64,000 bases of DNA from Aequorivita vladivostokensis (GCF_000952855.1 NZ_JSVU01000002.1:1-64000); one strand, 5' to 3'. Counted from the first letter of the stretch, positions 26,155-35,011 are shown. Numbers and translations are program-made. The notes: a model not told the origin generated them from the sequence alone.

Positions 26155-27351
26155 ATGATTTTCCCCGACATCCCCGAAAATGAAGCGGCCCGACTTGCCG
26201 AACTGAAAAAATACAATCTATTAGATACACTTTCCGAAAACGATTTCGACAATATTACAACGCTAATTGCTGCCATTTGTGAAGTGCCGATTGCGTTGAT
26301 TACCTTATTGGATACCGATCGAAATTTCTTCAAATCGCATTTTGGTTTGGATTTTAACCAATCGCCGCGTAATATCTCTTTTTGTGCGCACGCCATCCTG
26401 CAAGAACAGGAAGTTTTCATAATTAATGACGCGACCACCGATGCCCGTTTCAAAGATAATCCTTCGGTAACCAAAGATGGCGCTGTATTTTACGCAGGGG
26501 TTCCGCTTATTAATCCAAACGGTTTTAAACTGGGCACCTTATGTATTTTTGATTACAAATCAAGAAATTTGACGGAGGTACAGATTATCAGCCTTAAATC
26601 CCTCGCCAAGCAGGTAGTAAATCTTTTTGAACTTCGGAAGAAAAACAATCTTTTAATAGAGTTCCAAAAAGAGTTGCAGGCCCGAAATGAAAGGCTGGTG
26701 AATTTTGCACACGTGGTGTCGCACGATCTTAAATCGCCATTGGCCAACATCACCTCCCTTACCCGAATGCTTCGTGAGGAAAACACCGAGAAACTTTCCC
26801 CCGATTCCGAAATGTACCTTGACTATATAGAAGAATCGTCCTTGACACTGAAAAATTATATTACCGGTATTTTAAAATTTTACAAAGCAGACGAATTGCT
26901 TGAATCGGAAAAACAAGACGTAAAATTAAAATTGCTTTTTGAAAACGTAACCGAAGTATTTGTTGCAGACGATATTACTTTTGAGTATCCCAAAAAGGGC
27001 GTTCTAAAAAACGTAAATAGCGCCGCCCTTACGCAGATTTTTCTAAATCTAATAGACAATAGCCTAAAATATAACTTGAATGAACAGCGCTTAATATCCA
27101 TAAAATATTGGGAGGACCCAGATTTCCACAATTTTTCGATAGCTGATAATGGTATGGGAATTGATTTTGGAGTACAGGAAGAAATTTTCAATCTTTTTAA
27201 AACCACCGGCATAAAGGATCGAAACGGAAAAGAAGGCACGGGTATTGGGCTGGCAACCGTAAAGAGCCTTGTTTCAAAGCTGGGCGGCAGCATTTCCCTG
27301 AAATCTGAACTCGGAAAAGGAAGCACCTTCACCTTTACCATCCAGAAATAG
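26155..27351 (+). CDS. GAF-domain sensor histidine kinase (second of tandem pair)
   Basis: This 398-residue paralogue of the preceding kinase has the same layout. The GAF domain has DRNFFKSHFGLDFNQSPRNISFCAHAIL, with phospho-acceptor H190 in VVSHDLKSPLANI, NLIDNSLKYN and GTGIGLATVK. The GAF binding-pocket segment differs from the first copy (NDATTDARFKDNPSV versus EDARKDDRFKDNPLV). This suggests distinct ligands or redundancy. Catalytic residues are intact in both. Partner regulators must be elsewhere in the genome. Confidence 0.88.
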   Translation: MIFPDIPENEAARLAELKKYNLLDTLSENDFDNITTLIAAICEVPIALITLLDTDRNFFKSHFGLDFNQSPRNISFCAHAILQEQEVFIINDATTDARFKDNPSVTKDGAVFYAGVPLINPNGFKLGTLCIFDYKSRNLTEVQIISLKSLAKQVVNLFELRKKNNLLIEFQKELQARNERLVNFAHVVSHDLKSPLANITSLTRMLREENTEKLSPDSEMYLDYIEESSLTLKNYITGILKFYKADELLESEKQDVKLKLLFENVTEVFVADDITFEYPKKGVLKNVNSAALTQIFLNLIDNSLKYNLNEQRLISIKYWEDPDFHNFSIADNGMGIDFGVQEEIFNLFKTTGIKDRNGKEGTGIGLATVKSLVSKLGGSISLKSELGKGSTFTFTIQK

Positions 27352-27372
27352 GTTTTATTACGCTGCATTTTT

Positions 27373-27380
27373 TATCTTTG
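27373..27380 (+). promoter_or_regulatory. -7 box of the batA-like operon
   Basis: TATCTTTG matches TAnnTTTG. The predicted transcript start is about 10 bases before the ATG at 27397. Confidence 0.55.
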
Positions 27381-27396
27381 GCCAATATTTATAGGA

Positions 27397-29319
27397 ATGC
27401 AGTTCAAACACCCAGAAATTCTTTACGCCCTTTTCCTACTGCTCATCCCGATATTTATTCATCTTTTTCAGCTTAGGCGTTTTCAGAAAGTAGATTTTAC
27501 CAACGTCGCTTTTCTCAAAAAAGTAACTATCCAGACCCGAAAGAGTTCGCAGCTCAAAAAGTGGCTTACGTTATTGATGCGTCTGCTCGCTTTGGTGTGT
27601 ATTATTATTGCCTTTGCACAACCTTTCACCGCTTCCAAGACTGCTTTAAATACTAAAAAGGAAACCGTCGTTTATATTGACAATTCCTTTAGTATGCAGG
27701 CCAAAGGCGCAAAGGGTCCAATGCTGGAGCGGGCTTTGCAGGATTTGTATGATAAAATGGGCGGAACGGAAAAACTGAGTTGGTTCACAAATAATTCGGA
27801 AAGAAAGAATGCCTCGTCCCAAGATTTTAAAAATGAAGTGCTTTCAATCCAATATTCCCAGAGTCAGTTGACACCTTCGCAGGTTTTATTGAAAGCCAGA
27901 CAACTTTTTTCCGATGAAAAAGATACGGCGAAGCGTTTGGTGTATCTCTCAGATTTTCAAGTGAAGGATAACTTTCCCGAAATTCCGGAAGATATGCTCG
28001 TGGATGCCGTGCAACTGAAAGCCGTAAACACCTCAAACATTGCCATTGACAGTGCTTACATCGCTTCAAAAAATGCTGCGGTAACACAATTAAATGTAAA
28101 AGTCTCAAATACGGGAGCCGAAATTTCCGAAGTGCCCATTTCTCTGTTCAATAGAGAGAAATTGATAGCCAAAACCGCAGTGGATTTTTCCGAAAATGCC
28201 AGTGGAACCGTGACTTTTGATATCGACAATTCAGAAGAATTCATTGGAAAGTTGGAGATTAATGAAGCAAATCTTCCTTTTGACAACACACTTTTTTTCA
28301 GCATAAACAAACCCGGAAAAATAAAGGTCCTGGCCATTAACGAAGCCGACGGCAACTATCTGCAACGCCTTTTTGAAAAGGACGAATTTCAGTTTACGCA
28401 ACAAACTTTTAAAACTTTGAACTACAATGAAATTCCCGACCAAAATTTCATCGTGCTCAATGAGTTGAAGGAAATTCCCGCATCTTTGGCCACGGCGCTT
28501 AAATCTTTTAGTGACGATGGCGGAAGCATTTTGGTTATCCCCGCTTCGCAGGCAGATTTAGGTAGTTATAACAACTTCCTGTTATCAATGGCCCTGGGAA
28601 CGCTTTCCGAAGCGAAAATCCAGGAAAAAATGATTATAAAAATCGTTTTTTCGCACCCGCTCTTTAAAGATGTTTTTGAAAAGGAAATTGATAATTTTCA
28701 GTACCCGAAAGTCAATTCGTATTACAATATATCCTCAAATGCTACCTCCGCGCTTGCTTTTGAGGACAATCAGCCCTTTTTGCTTCAAAAGAATAAAACC
28801 TATCTGTTTACAGCTCCAATAAACAAGGAAAATTCCAATTTTCAGAATTCTCCTTTGGTCGTCCCCACGATTTATAATATGGCCCTGCAAAGTTTGCCCT
28901 TACCTCGCCTGTATTACACCATTGGGCAGCAGAATTCCATTGCGGTTCCCGTGAAATTGGGCCCCGATGAAATACTGACCATTAAGGATAGTACGGAGCA
29001 GTTTATACCGCTTCAACAAACAAAGGCCAATTATGTTTTAATGACAACTACGGAAGAACCCGATAAAGCAGGAAATTATCAAATAGTGAAGAAAAACGAG
29101 TTTTTGGAAAACATAAGTTTCAATTATGTCCGTAGCAAAAGTGAACTGCAATATCTAAACCCCGAAGATTGGGAGGGCGCGGAAGTTTACAGCTCTGTGG
29201 AAGATCTTTTTGATTCACTGGCTGATGAAAGTGTGATTAACAGTATTTGGAAATGGTTTGCTATTTTTGCATTGCTCTTTTTACTTTTTGAAATGCTTAT
29301 CTTAAAATTCTACAAATGA
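27397..29319 (+). CDS. BatA-like N-terminal domain, membrane-anchored von Willebrand-type protein
   Basis: The protein has 640 residues. Two N-terminal hydrophobic segments (LYALFLLLIPIFIHLFQLRRF and MRLLALVCIIIAFAQPF) form the double-helix BatA anchor, followed by a von Willebrand A-like domain that begins VVYIDNSFSMQA. A C-terminal transmembrane segment follows (WFAIFALLFLLFEMLIL). The metal-site motif is partly kept (DNSFSM instead of DxSxS). Related proteins take part in Bat/aerotolerance complexes at the inner membrane, but the full operon is not present. It overlaps the start of the dihydroorotase-like gene by four bases. Confidence 0.8.
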   Translation: MQFKHPEILYALFLLLIPIFIHLFQLRRFQKVDFTNVAFLKKVTIQTRKSSQLKKWLTLLMRLLALVCIIIAFAQPFTASKTALNTKKETVVYIDNSFSMQAKGAKGPMLERALQDLYDKMGGTEKLSWFTNNSERKNASSQDFKNEVLSIQYSQSQLTPSQVLLKARQLFSDEKDTAKRLVYLSDFQVKDNFPEIPEDMLVDAVQLKAVNTSNIAIDSAYIASKNAAVTQLNVKVSNTGAEISEVPISLFNREKLIAKTAVDFSENASGTVTFDIDNSEEFIGKLEINEANLPFDNTLFFSINKPGKIKVLAINEADGNYLQRLFEKDEFQFTQQTFKTLNYNEIPDQNFIVLNELKEIPASLATALKSFSDDGGSILVIPASQADLGSYNNFLLSMALGTLSEAKIQEKMIIKIVFSHPLFKDVFEKEIDNFQYPKVNSYYNISSNATSALAFEDNQPFLLQKNKTYLFTAPINKENSNFQNSPLVVPTIYNMALQSLPLPRLYYTIGQQNSIAVPVKLGPDEILTIKDSTEQFIPLQQTKANYVLMTTTEEPDKAGNYQIVKKNEFLENISFNYVRSKSELQYLNPEDWEGAEVYSSVEDLFDSLADESVINSIWKWFAIFALLFLLFEMLILKFYK

Positions 29320-30572
29320 AGATATTACTGAAATCTGCCACCATTGTTGATGCTTCAAGCAAACATCATTTAAAGAAACGGGATGTTTTGATAGAAAACG
29401 GTAAAATTTCAAAAATTGCCGCGAGCATTCCTTCTTCCGAAAAAGTAAAGGAAATTTCACTGAAAAATCTGCACATTTCGCAGGGTTGGTTTGACAGCAG
29501 TGTTTCCTTTGGAGAACCCGGTTTTGAAGAGCGGGAAACAATTGAAAACGGTTTAAAAACGGCAGCCCACAGTGGTTTTACCAGTGTTGCGGTAAATGCC
29601 AACAGTTTCCCGGTAACGGACAGCAAAGGCCATATAAAATTTCTGAAGAGCAAGGCCGAAGGAAATGCGGTGAGCCTCTACCCCATCGGCGCGCTTACCG
29701 TGGGAAGCAAAGGAACAGACCTCGCCGAACTGTACGATATGCAGAACGAGGGTGCGGTTTCTTTCTACGATTATAAAAACCCAATCGCGAACGCAAACTT
29801 GCTGAAAATAGCCCTGCAATACACCCAGAATTTTGAGGGTTTGGTGCAATCGTTTCCTTTTGAAAAATCTGTAGCCCGAAACGGAATGGTAAACGAAGAA
29901 GTAAACAGCACCCGATTGGGCTTAAAGGGAATTCCCGCACTTTCGGAAGAGCTCCAAATAATCCGCGATTTATATATTCTTGAATATACGGGTGGCAAGC
30001 TCCACATCCCGACCATTTCAACTAAAAAATCTGTAGAGCTGATTAGGGAGGCTAAGAAAAAGGGACTAAAGGTAACGTGCAGCGTTGCCATTTTCAACCT
30101 TATTTTAACGGATGATGCTCTGGAGGAATTTGACACAAACTATAAATTACTTCCGCCGTTGCGGACAAAAGAAGATGCCAAAGCATTAATAAAAGGCCTG
30201 AAAGACGGCACCATTGACGGTATCACCAGCGACCACAACCCTATTGATGTGGAGCACAAAAAAACCGAGTTTGAGCAGGCCTATTTTGGAAGTGTTGGTT
30301 TAGAAGCCTGTTTCGGGGCGCTCAACAAGATTTTGGGAATTGAACAATCGGTCAATGCACTTATGGGCTTGAAGAAAACTTTCAAAATTCCTTCGGAAAA
30401 AATTGAGGAAGGAAACCGTGCCGAGCTTACCCTTTTCAACCCTGATATAACTTGGGAATTTGCTGAACAGGATATTCTTACAACTTCAAAAAATGCAGCA
30501 CTTCTCGGAACAAAGCTAAAGGGAAAACCTTACGGAATTCTGGCAAATAACCAATTGGTACTGAACAACTAA
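29316..30572 (+). CDS. dihydroorotase-like protein lacking the metal-binding residues
   Basis: The protein has 418 residues and aligns to type I dihydroorotases along its length. The diagnostic DxHxHxREPG is D60-S-S-V-S-F-G-EPG: both histidines are serine and the substrate Arg is glycine. The other metal ligands also fail: LHIxHxST is LHIPTIST (T233), and the HH of VTxxVTPHHL is F260-N261. Only the Asp of SDHNP (D306) remains. So it is unlikely to hydrolyse dihydroorotate by the usual mechanism. Non-catalytic PyrC-type subunits exist that hold aspartate transcarbamoylase. It is coupled to the batA-like gene (ATGA) and to a DUF4870-like gene (TAATG). Confidence 0.85.
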   Translation: MKILLKSATIVDASSKHHLKKRDVLIENGKISKIAASIPSSEKVKEISLKNLHISQGWFDSSVSFGEPGFEERETIENGLKTAAHSGFTSVAVNANSFPVTDSKGHIKFLKSKAEGNAVSLYPIGALTVGSKGTDLAELYDMQNEGAVSFYDYKNPIANANLLKIALQYTQNFEGLVQSFPFEKSVARNGMVNEEVNSTRLGLKGIPALSEELQIIRDLYILEYTGGKLHIPTISTKKSVELIREAKKKGLKVTCSVAIFNLILTDDALEEFDTNYKLLPPLRTKEDAKALIKGLKDGTIDGITSDHNPIDVEHKKTEFEQAYFGSVGLEACFGALNKILGIEQSVNALMGLKKTFKIPSEKIEEGNRAELTLFNPDITWEFAEQDILTTSKNAALLGTKLKGKPYGILANNQLVLNN

Positions 30573-30892
30573 TGAAAAATATACCCGCCGGAAGAACGAC
30601 TGCCCTTATTGCCTATGCCCCATTTGTGGGGTTTATGATTGCCTTTTTTATAAACCGGGATGAGAATCACGACTTTGCAACTTGGCACATCAAAAATATG
30701 TTCGGGATAACCCTTATGTTTATCGTTTCCCTGGTTATTCAATCGCAAATAGACGTAACGGCTGGCGACATTATTTGGCTTATCTGTTTTATAGTGTGGC
30801 TTTATTGCTGGGCGATGGCTTATTTCAACAAGAAAAAGGGCATTCCATTTTTAAGTGAAAAATTTCAGGAATGGTTTACTTTTTTAAATTAA
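30572..30892 (+). CDS. DUF4870-like small membrane protein (first copy)
   Basis: The protein has 106 residues with three hydrophobic stretches at about 12-27, 48-62 and 69-85. A conserved FATWHIKNMFGIT-like motif marks it, and the C-terminus ends in KFQEWFTF. It fits DUF4870-type proteins of unknown function, often linked to membrane stress or ion channels by annotation only. The start overlaps the previous stop (TAATG). A paralogue follows. Confidence 0.7.
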   Translation: MKNIPAGRTTALIAYAPFVGFMIAFFINRDENHDFATWHIKNMFGITLMFIVSLVIQSQIDVTAGDIIWLICFIVWLYCWAMAYFNKKKGIPFLSEKFQEWFTFLN

Positions 30893-30943
30893 AGTATTGA
30901 TTATCTTTAGCTTAAATAAACCACTAACCTTAAAACGAATAAA

Positions 30944-31267
30944 ATGGAAACAACTACAGATAACGGCAAAACGGTTGCCATTATAGCCTACATTACACTT
31001 ATTGGCTGGATTATCGCACTAATAATGAACAATGGAAACAAAACGGCTCTTGGCTCCTTCCACGTACGCCAATCTTTGGGCATTATGTGTGTGGGAGTGG
31101 TACTGAGTATCATTATAAGTTTTATTGGCATTTCTATACTGAGCTGGATTGTGCAACTGGCCATATTGGTCTATTGGCTTTTGGGATTGATTAGCGCGGT
31201 ACAGGGCGAAATGAAACCCGTGCCGGTATTTGGCGAACAATTTCAAGAATGGTTTAAGGGAATTTAA
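30944..31267 (+). CDS. DUF4870-like small membrane protein (second copy)
   Basis: This 107-residue paralogue of the previous product has the same pattern: a polar start, an early hydrophobic segment (VAIIAYITLIGWIIALIMNN), the GSFHVRQSLGIM motif, two further hydrophobic segments and a C-terminal EQFQEWFKGI. The shared F-x-EWF tail is the clearest match. A strong terminator follows at 31289. The 51-base gap and divergence suggest tandem duplication. Confidence 0.72.
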   Translation: METTTDNGKTVAIIAYITLIGWIIALIMNNGNKTALGSFHVRQSLGIMCVGVVLSIIISFIGISILSWIVQLAILVYWLLGLISAVQGEMKPVPVFGEQFQEWFKGI

Positions 31268-31288
31268 ATTTTAATAATTTTTAACGGG

Positions 31289-31330
31289 ACCTTTTAAGCT
31301 GAAACAACTTCAGTTTAAAAGGTCTTGTTT
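31289..31330 (+). terminator. long-stem terminator
   Basis: A 15-bp stem with one G-T pair (31289-31303 with 31309-31323), loop ACAAC, then a T-containing run. It closes the batA-like / DHOase-like / DUF4870 transcript. Confidence 0.8.
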
Positions 31331-31337
31331 ATTTTTG
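31330..31337 (+). promoter_or_regulatory. -7 box abutting the esterase start
   Basis: TATTTTTG matches TAnnTTTG. The ATG at 31344 is only seven bases downstream, so the mRNA may be nearly leaderless. This rests on motif spacing alone. Confidence 0.45.
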
Positions 31338-31343
31338 CAGCCT

Positions 31344-32000
31344 ATGGAAAAACAGACCCTACTTTTGGAACACAATTATAGACCCGCGAAAGACCAATCA
31401 GGAAAACCGCCTGCAATTATTATGCTGCACGGCTTTGGCAGCGATGAAAATGATTTGTTTTCTTTTGCCAGCGAACTTCCGGAGAAATACGCAATCATTT
31501 CTTTAAAAGCTCCAATTCGTTTGGAACCTTACGGAAATGCTTGGTACAACATATATTTTGACAATGCGCAGGGTAAATTTAGCGATGACGAACAGGCCAT
31601 TGCTTCCCGCGAATTGATCTCAAAATGTATCGATGAAATTATTGAAAAATACAAAGTTGATGGAGAAAACATCATTTTATTAGGCTTTAGCCAAGGTACC
31701 ATTTTAAGTTTCGCCGTTGCGCTGAGCTATCCTAGCAAGGTTAAAAATGTAATCGGCTTGAGCGGTTATATAAACGAAGAAATCTTAAAGGAAGGATACG
31801 CCAAAAATGACTTCAGCAATCTTAACGTTTACACTTCCCACGGCAGTGTGGACCAAGTAATCCCCGTGCAATGGGCGCGGCGAACCGAGCCATTTCTCAA
31901 AAAATTAAATATAGATTGTAAGTATTCTGAATTTCCCGTAGGTCACGGCGTTGCTCCACAGAATTTTCGGGAGTTGAAGGAGTGGTTGGGGAAACGGTAA
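31344..32000 (+). CDS. phospholipase/carboxylesterase-family alpha/beta hydrolase
   Basis: The protein has 218 residues and is of the YpfH/carboxylesterase-2 type. The oxyanion strand is MLHGFGSDENDLF, the nucleophile is in LGFSQGTI, the acid in SHGSVDQVIPV and the base in GHGVAPQNF. The catalytic triad is complete. It probably cleaves short acyl esters in the cytoplasm; the true substrate is unknown. There is an in-frame TTG three codons upstream, but it overlaps the promoter box, so the ATG at 31344 is preferred. Confidence 0.85.
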   Translation: MEKQTLLLEHNYRPAKDQSGKPPAIIMLHGFGSDENDLFSFASELPEKYAIISLKAPIRLEPYGNAWYNIYFDNAQGKFSDDEQAIASRELISKCIDEIIEKYKVDGENIILLGFSQGTILSFAVALSYPSKVKNVIGLSGYINEEILKEGYAKNDFSNLNVYTSHGSVDQVIPVQWARRTEPFLKKLNIDCKYSEFPVGHGVAPQNFRELKEWLGKR

Positions 32001-32010
32001 GTTTTTAGTT

Positions 32011-32049
32011 TTCAGTCGCAGTATTCAGTCGCAGTTTTCAGTGGCTGTG
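32011..32049. repeat. 13-bp tandem repeat, three units
   Basis: TTCAGTCGCAGTA, TTCAGTCGCAGTT and TTCAGTGGCTGTG follow each other between convergent genes. Confidence 0.7.
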
Positions 32050-32063
32050 GTCAATAAAAAAAC

Positions 32064-32119
32064 CCCAATAACCCAATAACCCAATAACCCAATAACTTAA
32101 TAACTTAATAACTTAATTA
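32064..32119. repeat. 8-bp tandem repeat, seven units
   Basis: Four perfect CCCAATAA units are followed by two CTTAATAA and one CTTAATTA. The last unit includes the stop codon of the gene at 32113. Confidence 0.85.
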
Positions 32120-32607
32120 GGATAAAGAAAGGATGCAATTGGCGTCAATTCCAGTTCGTTTCTTTCGTTGAAATAATATTCCAAAATCATTTCGCCCCAA
32201 TAGGTGTTGTCGGTAAAATCCGCAAGAATCCATTTGTGGTTGAGAAATTTCAGTTTATTGATTTTCATATCGCCTTCCATGCCCTCGAAGGGTACCAAAG
32301 GGTTGTTGCCCTTCTGTAAATTGAAATCATAAATCTGGTCTGAAACCATTGCTTCCACCTCGGCCGCTTCATAACCACGGTTTTCAAAATAAGTCATTGC
32401 GTTGTCATTTCCCATTAAGGTGAAATAGTTCAAATCCATTATCCTGCCGTTCATTCCCTCAATGGAATCACTATATTTCTGTACCCTGGCCTCCAATTTT
32501 TCAATTTGCGATTCCTGCGATTCAAAAATGCTTTTCTCATTCATATATTGATAAATAATGAAAAGCACTGCGAAAAGAAACAGATACATAAAAATTTTAT
32601 TTCTCAT
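32113..32607 (-). CDS. membrane-anchored coiled-coil protein of unknown function
   Basis: The protein has 164 residues. One N-terminal transmembrane segment (FMYLFLFAVLFIIYQYM) is followed by a coiled coil (SQIEKLEARVQKYSDSIEGMNGRI) and a mixed alpha/beta domain with WILADFTDNTYWGEMILEYYF. No known motif is seen. It is three bases downstream of the MBL-fold gene on the same strand and is probably co-transcribed. The stop codon lies inside an 8-bp tandem repeat, so the C-terminus may have been altered by the repeat. Confidence 0.7.
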   Translation of the reverse strand: MRNKIFMYLFLFAVLFIIYQYMNEKSIFESQESQIEKLEARVQKYSDSIEGMNGRIMDLNYFTLMGNDNAMTYFENRGYEAAEVEAMVSDQIYDFNLQKGNNPLVPFEGMEGDMKINKLKFLNHKWILADFTDNTYWGEMILEYYFNERNELELTPIASFLYPN

Positions 32608-32610
32608 AAA

Positions 32611-33387
32611 TCAAATGGTTATTGTGAGTGTATCATAGGCCAGATGCACGTTTTTCGGAAGTTTTTTCTCTACTTCCTCGTGAAAGCCCATTAAATGGCT
32701 AATATGCGTAAAATATGCTTTCTCGGGTTTGATTTTTTCAACAAAATCAAGCGCCTCAGAAAGGTTAAAATGTGAATAATGGGGTTCTTCCCGTAGGGCA
32801 TTTACCACTAAAACCTTAGTGCCCTTTATTTTTTCAATTTCTTCCGCGGCAATGGTTTTCACATCCGTCAAATAGGTGAAATCTGCCACGCGAAAGCCTA
32901 AAACCGGTAGGTTGTCGTGATAGGCCTCTATGGTAACCACCTGCTTCCCTCCTATGGTAAAGGTGCTGTCCTTGTCTATTTCAATTTCTTCAATACTCGG
33001 CGCTCCGGGATATTTATTTTCAGTTTCAAAAATATAGGCAAAGCGCTCGTGCAGTGATTTAAAAACGCGTTTGTGGGCGTAAAATGGCATTTTGCCCTGC
33101 ATAAAATTAAAGGGCCGAATATCGTCGAGACCTGCGGTATGGTCGCTATGCTCATGGGTTAAAAGAATTCCGTCAACGCGGGTCACATTTTCGCGCAACA
33201 TCTGCTGTCTAAAGTCTGGCCCACAATCAATAACGTACGAAAATTCATCCCAGCCGAGCAGAACTGATACCCGCAGACGTTTATCCTTGGGATTTGTACT
33301 TAAACAAACCGGATGGTCACTGCCAATTACGGGAATTCCTTGGGAGGTTCCAGTTCCGAGGAAAGTTACTTTTAAAGTACCGCTCAT
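32611..33387 (-). CDS. MBL-fold metallo-hydrolase, PhnP-like
   Basis: The protein has 258 residues. The metallo-beta-lactamase signature THEHSDHTAGLDD holds the first metal ligands, further His in FYAHKR and Asp/His motifs follow, and the C-terminus ends LMGFHEEVEKKLP. The start FLGTGTSQGIPVIGSDHPVC matches the PhnP / RNase Z-like subgroup that acts on cyclic phosphodiesters. The role in this organism is unknown. It is followed without gap by a membrane protein gene. Confidence 0.85.
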   Translation of the reverse strand: MSGTLKVTFLGTGTSQGIPVIGSDHPVCLSTNPKDKRLRVSVLLGWDEFSYVIDCGPDFRQQMLRENVTRVDGILLTHEHSDHTAGLDDIRPFNFMQGKMPFYAHKRVFKSLHERFAYIFETENKYPGAPSIEEIEIDKDSTFTIGGKQVVTIEAYHDNLPVLGFRVADFTYLTDVKTIAAEEIEKIKGTKVLVVNALREEPHYSHFNLSEALDFVEKIKPEKAYFTHISHLMGFHEEVEKKLPKNVHLAYDTLTITI

Positions 33388-33503
33388 CTGTCCAAAAAAT
33401 TTACTTTTTTAAACGTGAGATGTAACATATTTATAGAATTTAGCGTTGTGTTATCAAGAATCATATTACATATTTCGCTCTCGCAAAAATACTGGTATTT
33501 TTT

Positions 33504-33532
33504 TTGTTTACCTATTGTATTTGCTACCTTTG
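33504..33532 (+). promoter_or_regulatory. promoter of the 33557 gene
   Basis: -33 TTG within 33501-33510 and -7 TACCTTTG at 33525-33532, about 19 bases apart; the ATG is at 33557. Confidence 0.6.
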
Positions 33533-33556
33533 TTATATTAAAAAGAGAACGTTGCT

Positions 33557-35011
33557 ATGCCAGAAACCATAATAGGAGACAAGGAATTTGAAAATATTCC
33601 CTCCATAAAAAGTAAGGCTTTACGAATCAATCTGAACGAAAACATTTACGGCACTTTTGCCGAAATTGGAGCCGGGCAAGAAACCGTTCGGAATTTTTTT
33701 AGGGCCGGCGGCGCCTCTGGGACCATCGCCAAAACAATGTCTGCCTACGATAAGGATTTTAGCGACGCAATCTATGGTATTGAGGAAGATGGAAGATATG
33801 TGACCGAATCGAGGCTTCAGAAAATGCTCTCGCACGAGTTCGATCTGATTGAAGAGCGCATTAACCGTGAAAAACACCCCAACAGACTTTTCTTTTCATA
33901 CGCAAACACCGTTGCCACCATCGATTTTGCCAAAAAATACAAAGGCCATGGTTGGGTGGGGATTCGATATCAAATTGACCCGAAAGAGCCCTATAATGAA
34001 ATAACACTTCACATTCGGTTTCACGAGAACGACGCACAGCTACAGCAAATAACCCTTGGAATATTAGGGGTGAATTTAATATATGGCGCATACTACAAAT
34101 ATGACCAGCCCAATAAACTGTTGCGCTATCTGTACGATCATATAGACAAGGACAAAATTGAAATTGACACCATCAATTTTTCGGGACCGAGATTTAAGGA
34201 CGTTGATAACAGATTGATGAGCCTTCAATTGATCAAAAACGGGATGACGGATGCCGTTATGTTTGACCCCGATGGCCACAACATTCTGCCCGCAAGAATA
34301 CTTTATAAGAAAAACATATTGGCCCTTCGCGGTAGTTTTAGACCTGTAACGAAGGTGAACATAGATATGTTTGAACGCTCCTATGAAATGTTTCTGAAGG
34401 AAAACAGGGTGGAAAAGGATAGAACGGAGGTTATTTTTGAAATAACACTGTCAAACCTACGTGCCGAGGGGGAAATTGATGAAGAGGATTTTATGGATAG
34501 GGCCAGATTGCTCTGTTCTCTGGGACATACCGTTATGATTTCAAATTTCCAGGAATATTATAAACTTGTAGAATATTTCTCAAGATATACCAAGATGCGC
34601 ATGGGGCTCGCCATGGGCGTCAACAATTTAGTGGATATTTTTGATGAAAAATATTATCGCCATTTGAGCGGCGGTATCTTGGAAGCCTTTGGAAAGCTGT
34701 TCTTTAAGGACTTGAAGGTTTACCTCTACCCCATGAAAGACCCCGAAACGGGAGAATATACCACAAGCGAAAACCTAAAGGTTCACCCCCGTATGAAGGA
34801 ACTCTACAAATTCTTCAAATACAACGGCAAGGTTGTGGACATCACTGATTACAACCCGGACAATATGGAGATATTCTCCCGCGAAGTGCTTGGAATGATT
34901 GAAAAAGGTGAAGATGGCTGGGAGCAGATGCTACCTCCGGGGGTTTCAGAAATTATAAAGGAAAAGCAACTCTTCAATTATAGACCCACTGCGGAAAAGG
35001 TTGATAGTTAA
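33557..35011 (+). CDS. conserved flavobacterial protein of unknown function
   Basis: The protein has 484 residues and no signal or transmembrane segment. I recall close relatives across Flavobacteriaceae with inconsistent labels (from TonB receptor to nucleotidyltransferase), none of which fits. Notable blocks are EIGAGQETVRNFFRAGGASG near the start, NTVATIDFAKKYKGHGWVG, TINFSGPRFKDVDNRLMSLQ and KVNIDMFERSYEMF. The very even conservation suggests a cytoplasmic enzyme, but no catalytic motif is visible. It has a good promoter. Its last four bases overlap the end of the convergent bcp gene. Confidence 0.75.
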   Translation: MPETIIGDKEFENIPSIKSKALRINLNENIYGTFAEIGAGQETVRNFFRAGGASGTIAKTMSAYDKDFSDAIYGIEEDGRYVTESRLQKMLSHEFDLIEERINREKHPNRLFFSYANTVATIDFAKKYKGHGWVGIRYQIDPKEPYNEITLHIRFHENDAQLQQITLGILGVNLIYGAYYKYDQPNKLLRYLYDHIDKDKIEIDTINFSGPRFKDVDNRLMSLQLIKNGMTDAVMFDPDGHNILPARILYKKNILALRGSFRPVTKVNIDMFERSYEMFLKENRVEKDRTEVIFEITLSNLRAEGEIDEEDFMDRARLLCSLGHTVMISNFQEYYKLVEYFSRYTKMRMGLAMGVNNLVDIFDEKYYRHLSGGILEAFGKLFFKDLKVYLYPMKDPETGEYTTSENLKVHPRMKELYKFFKYNGKVVDITDYNPDNMEIFSREVLGMIEKGEDGWEQMLPPGVSEIIKEKQLFNYRPTAEKVDS

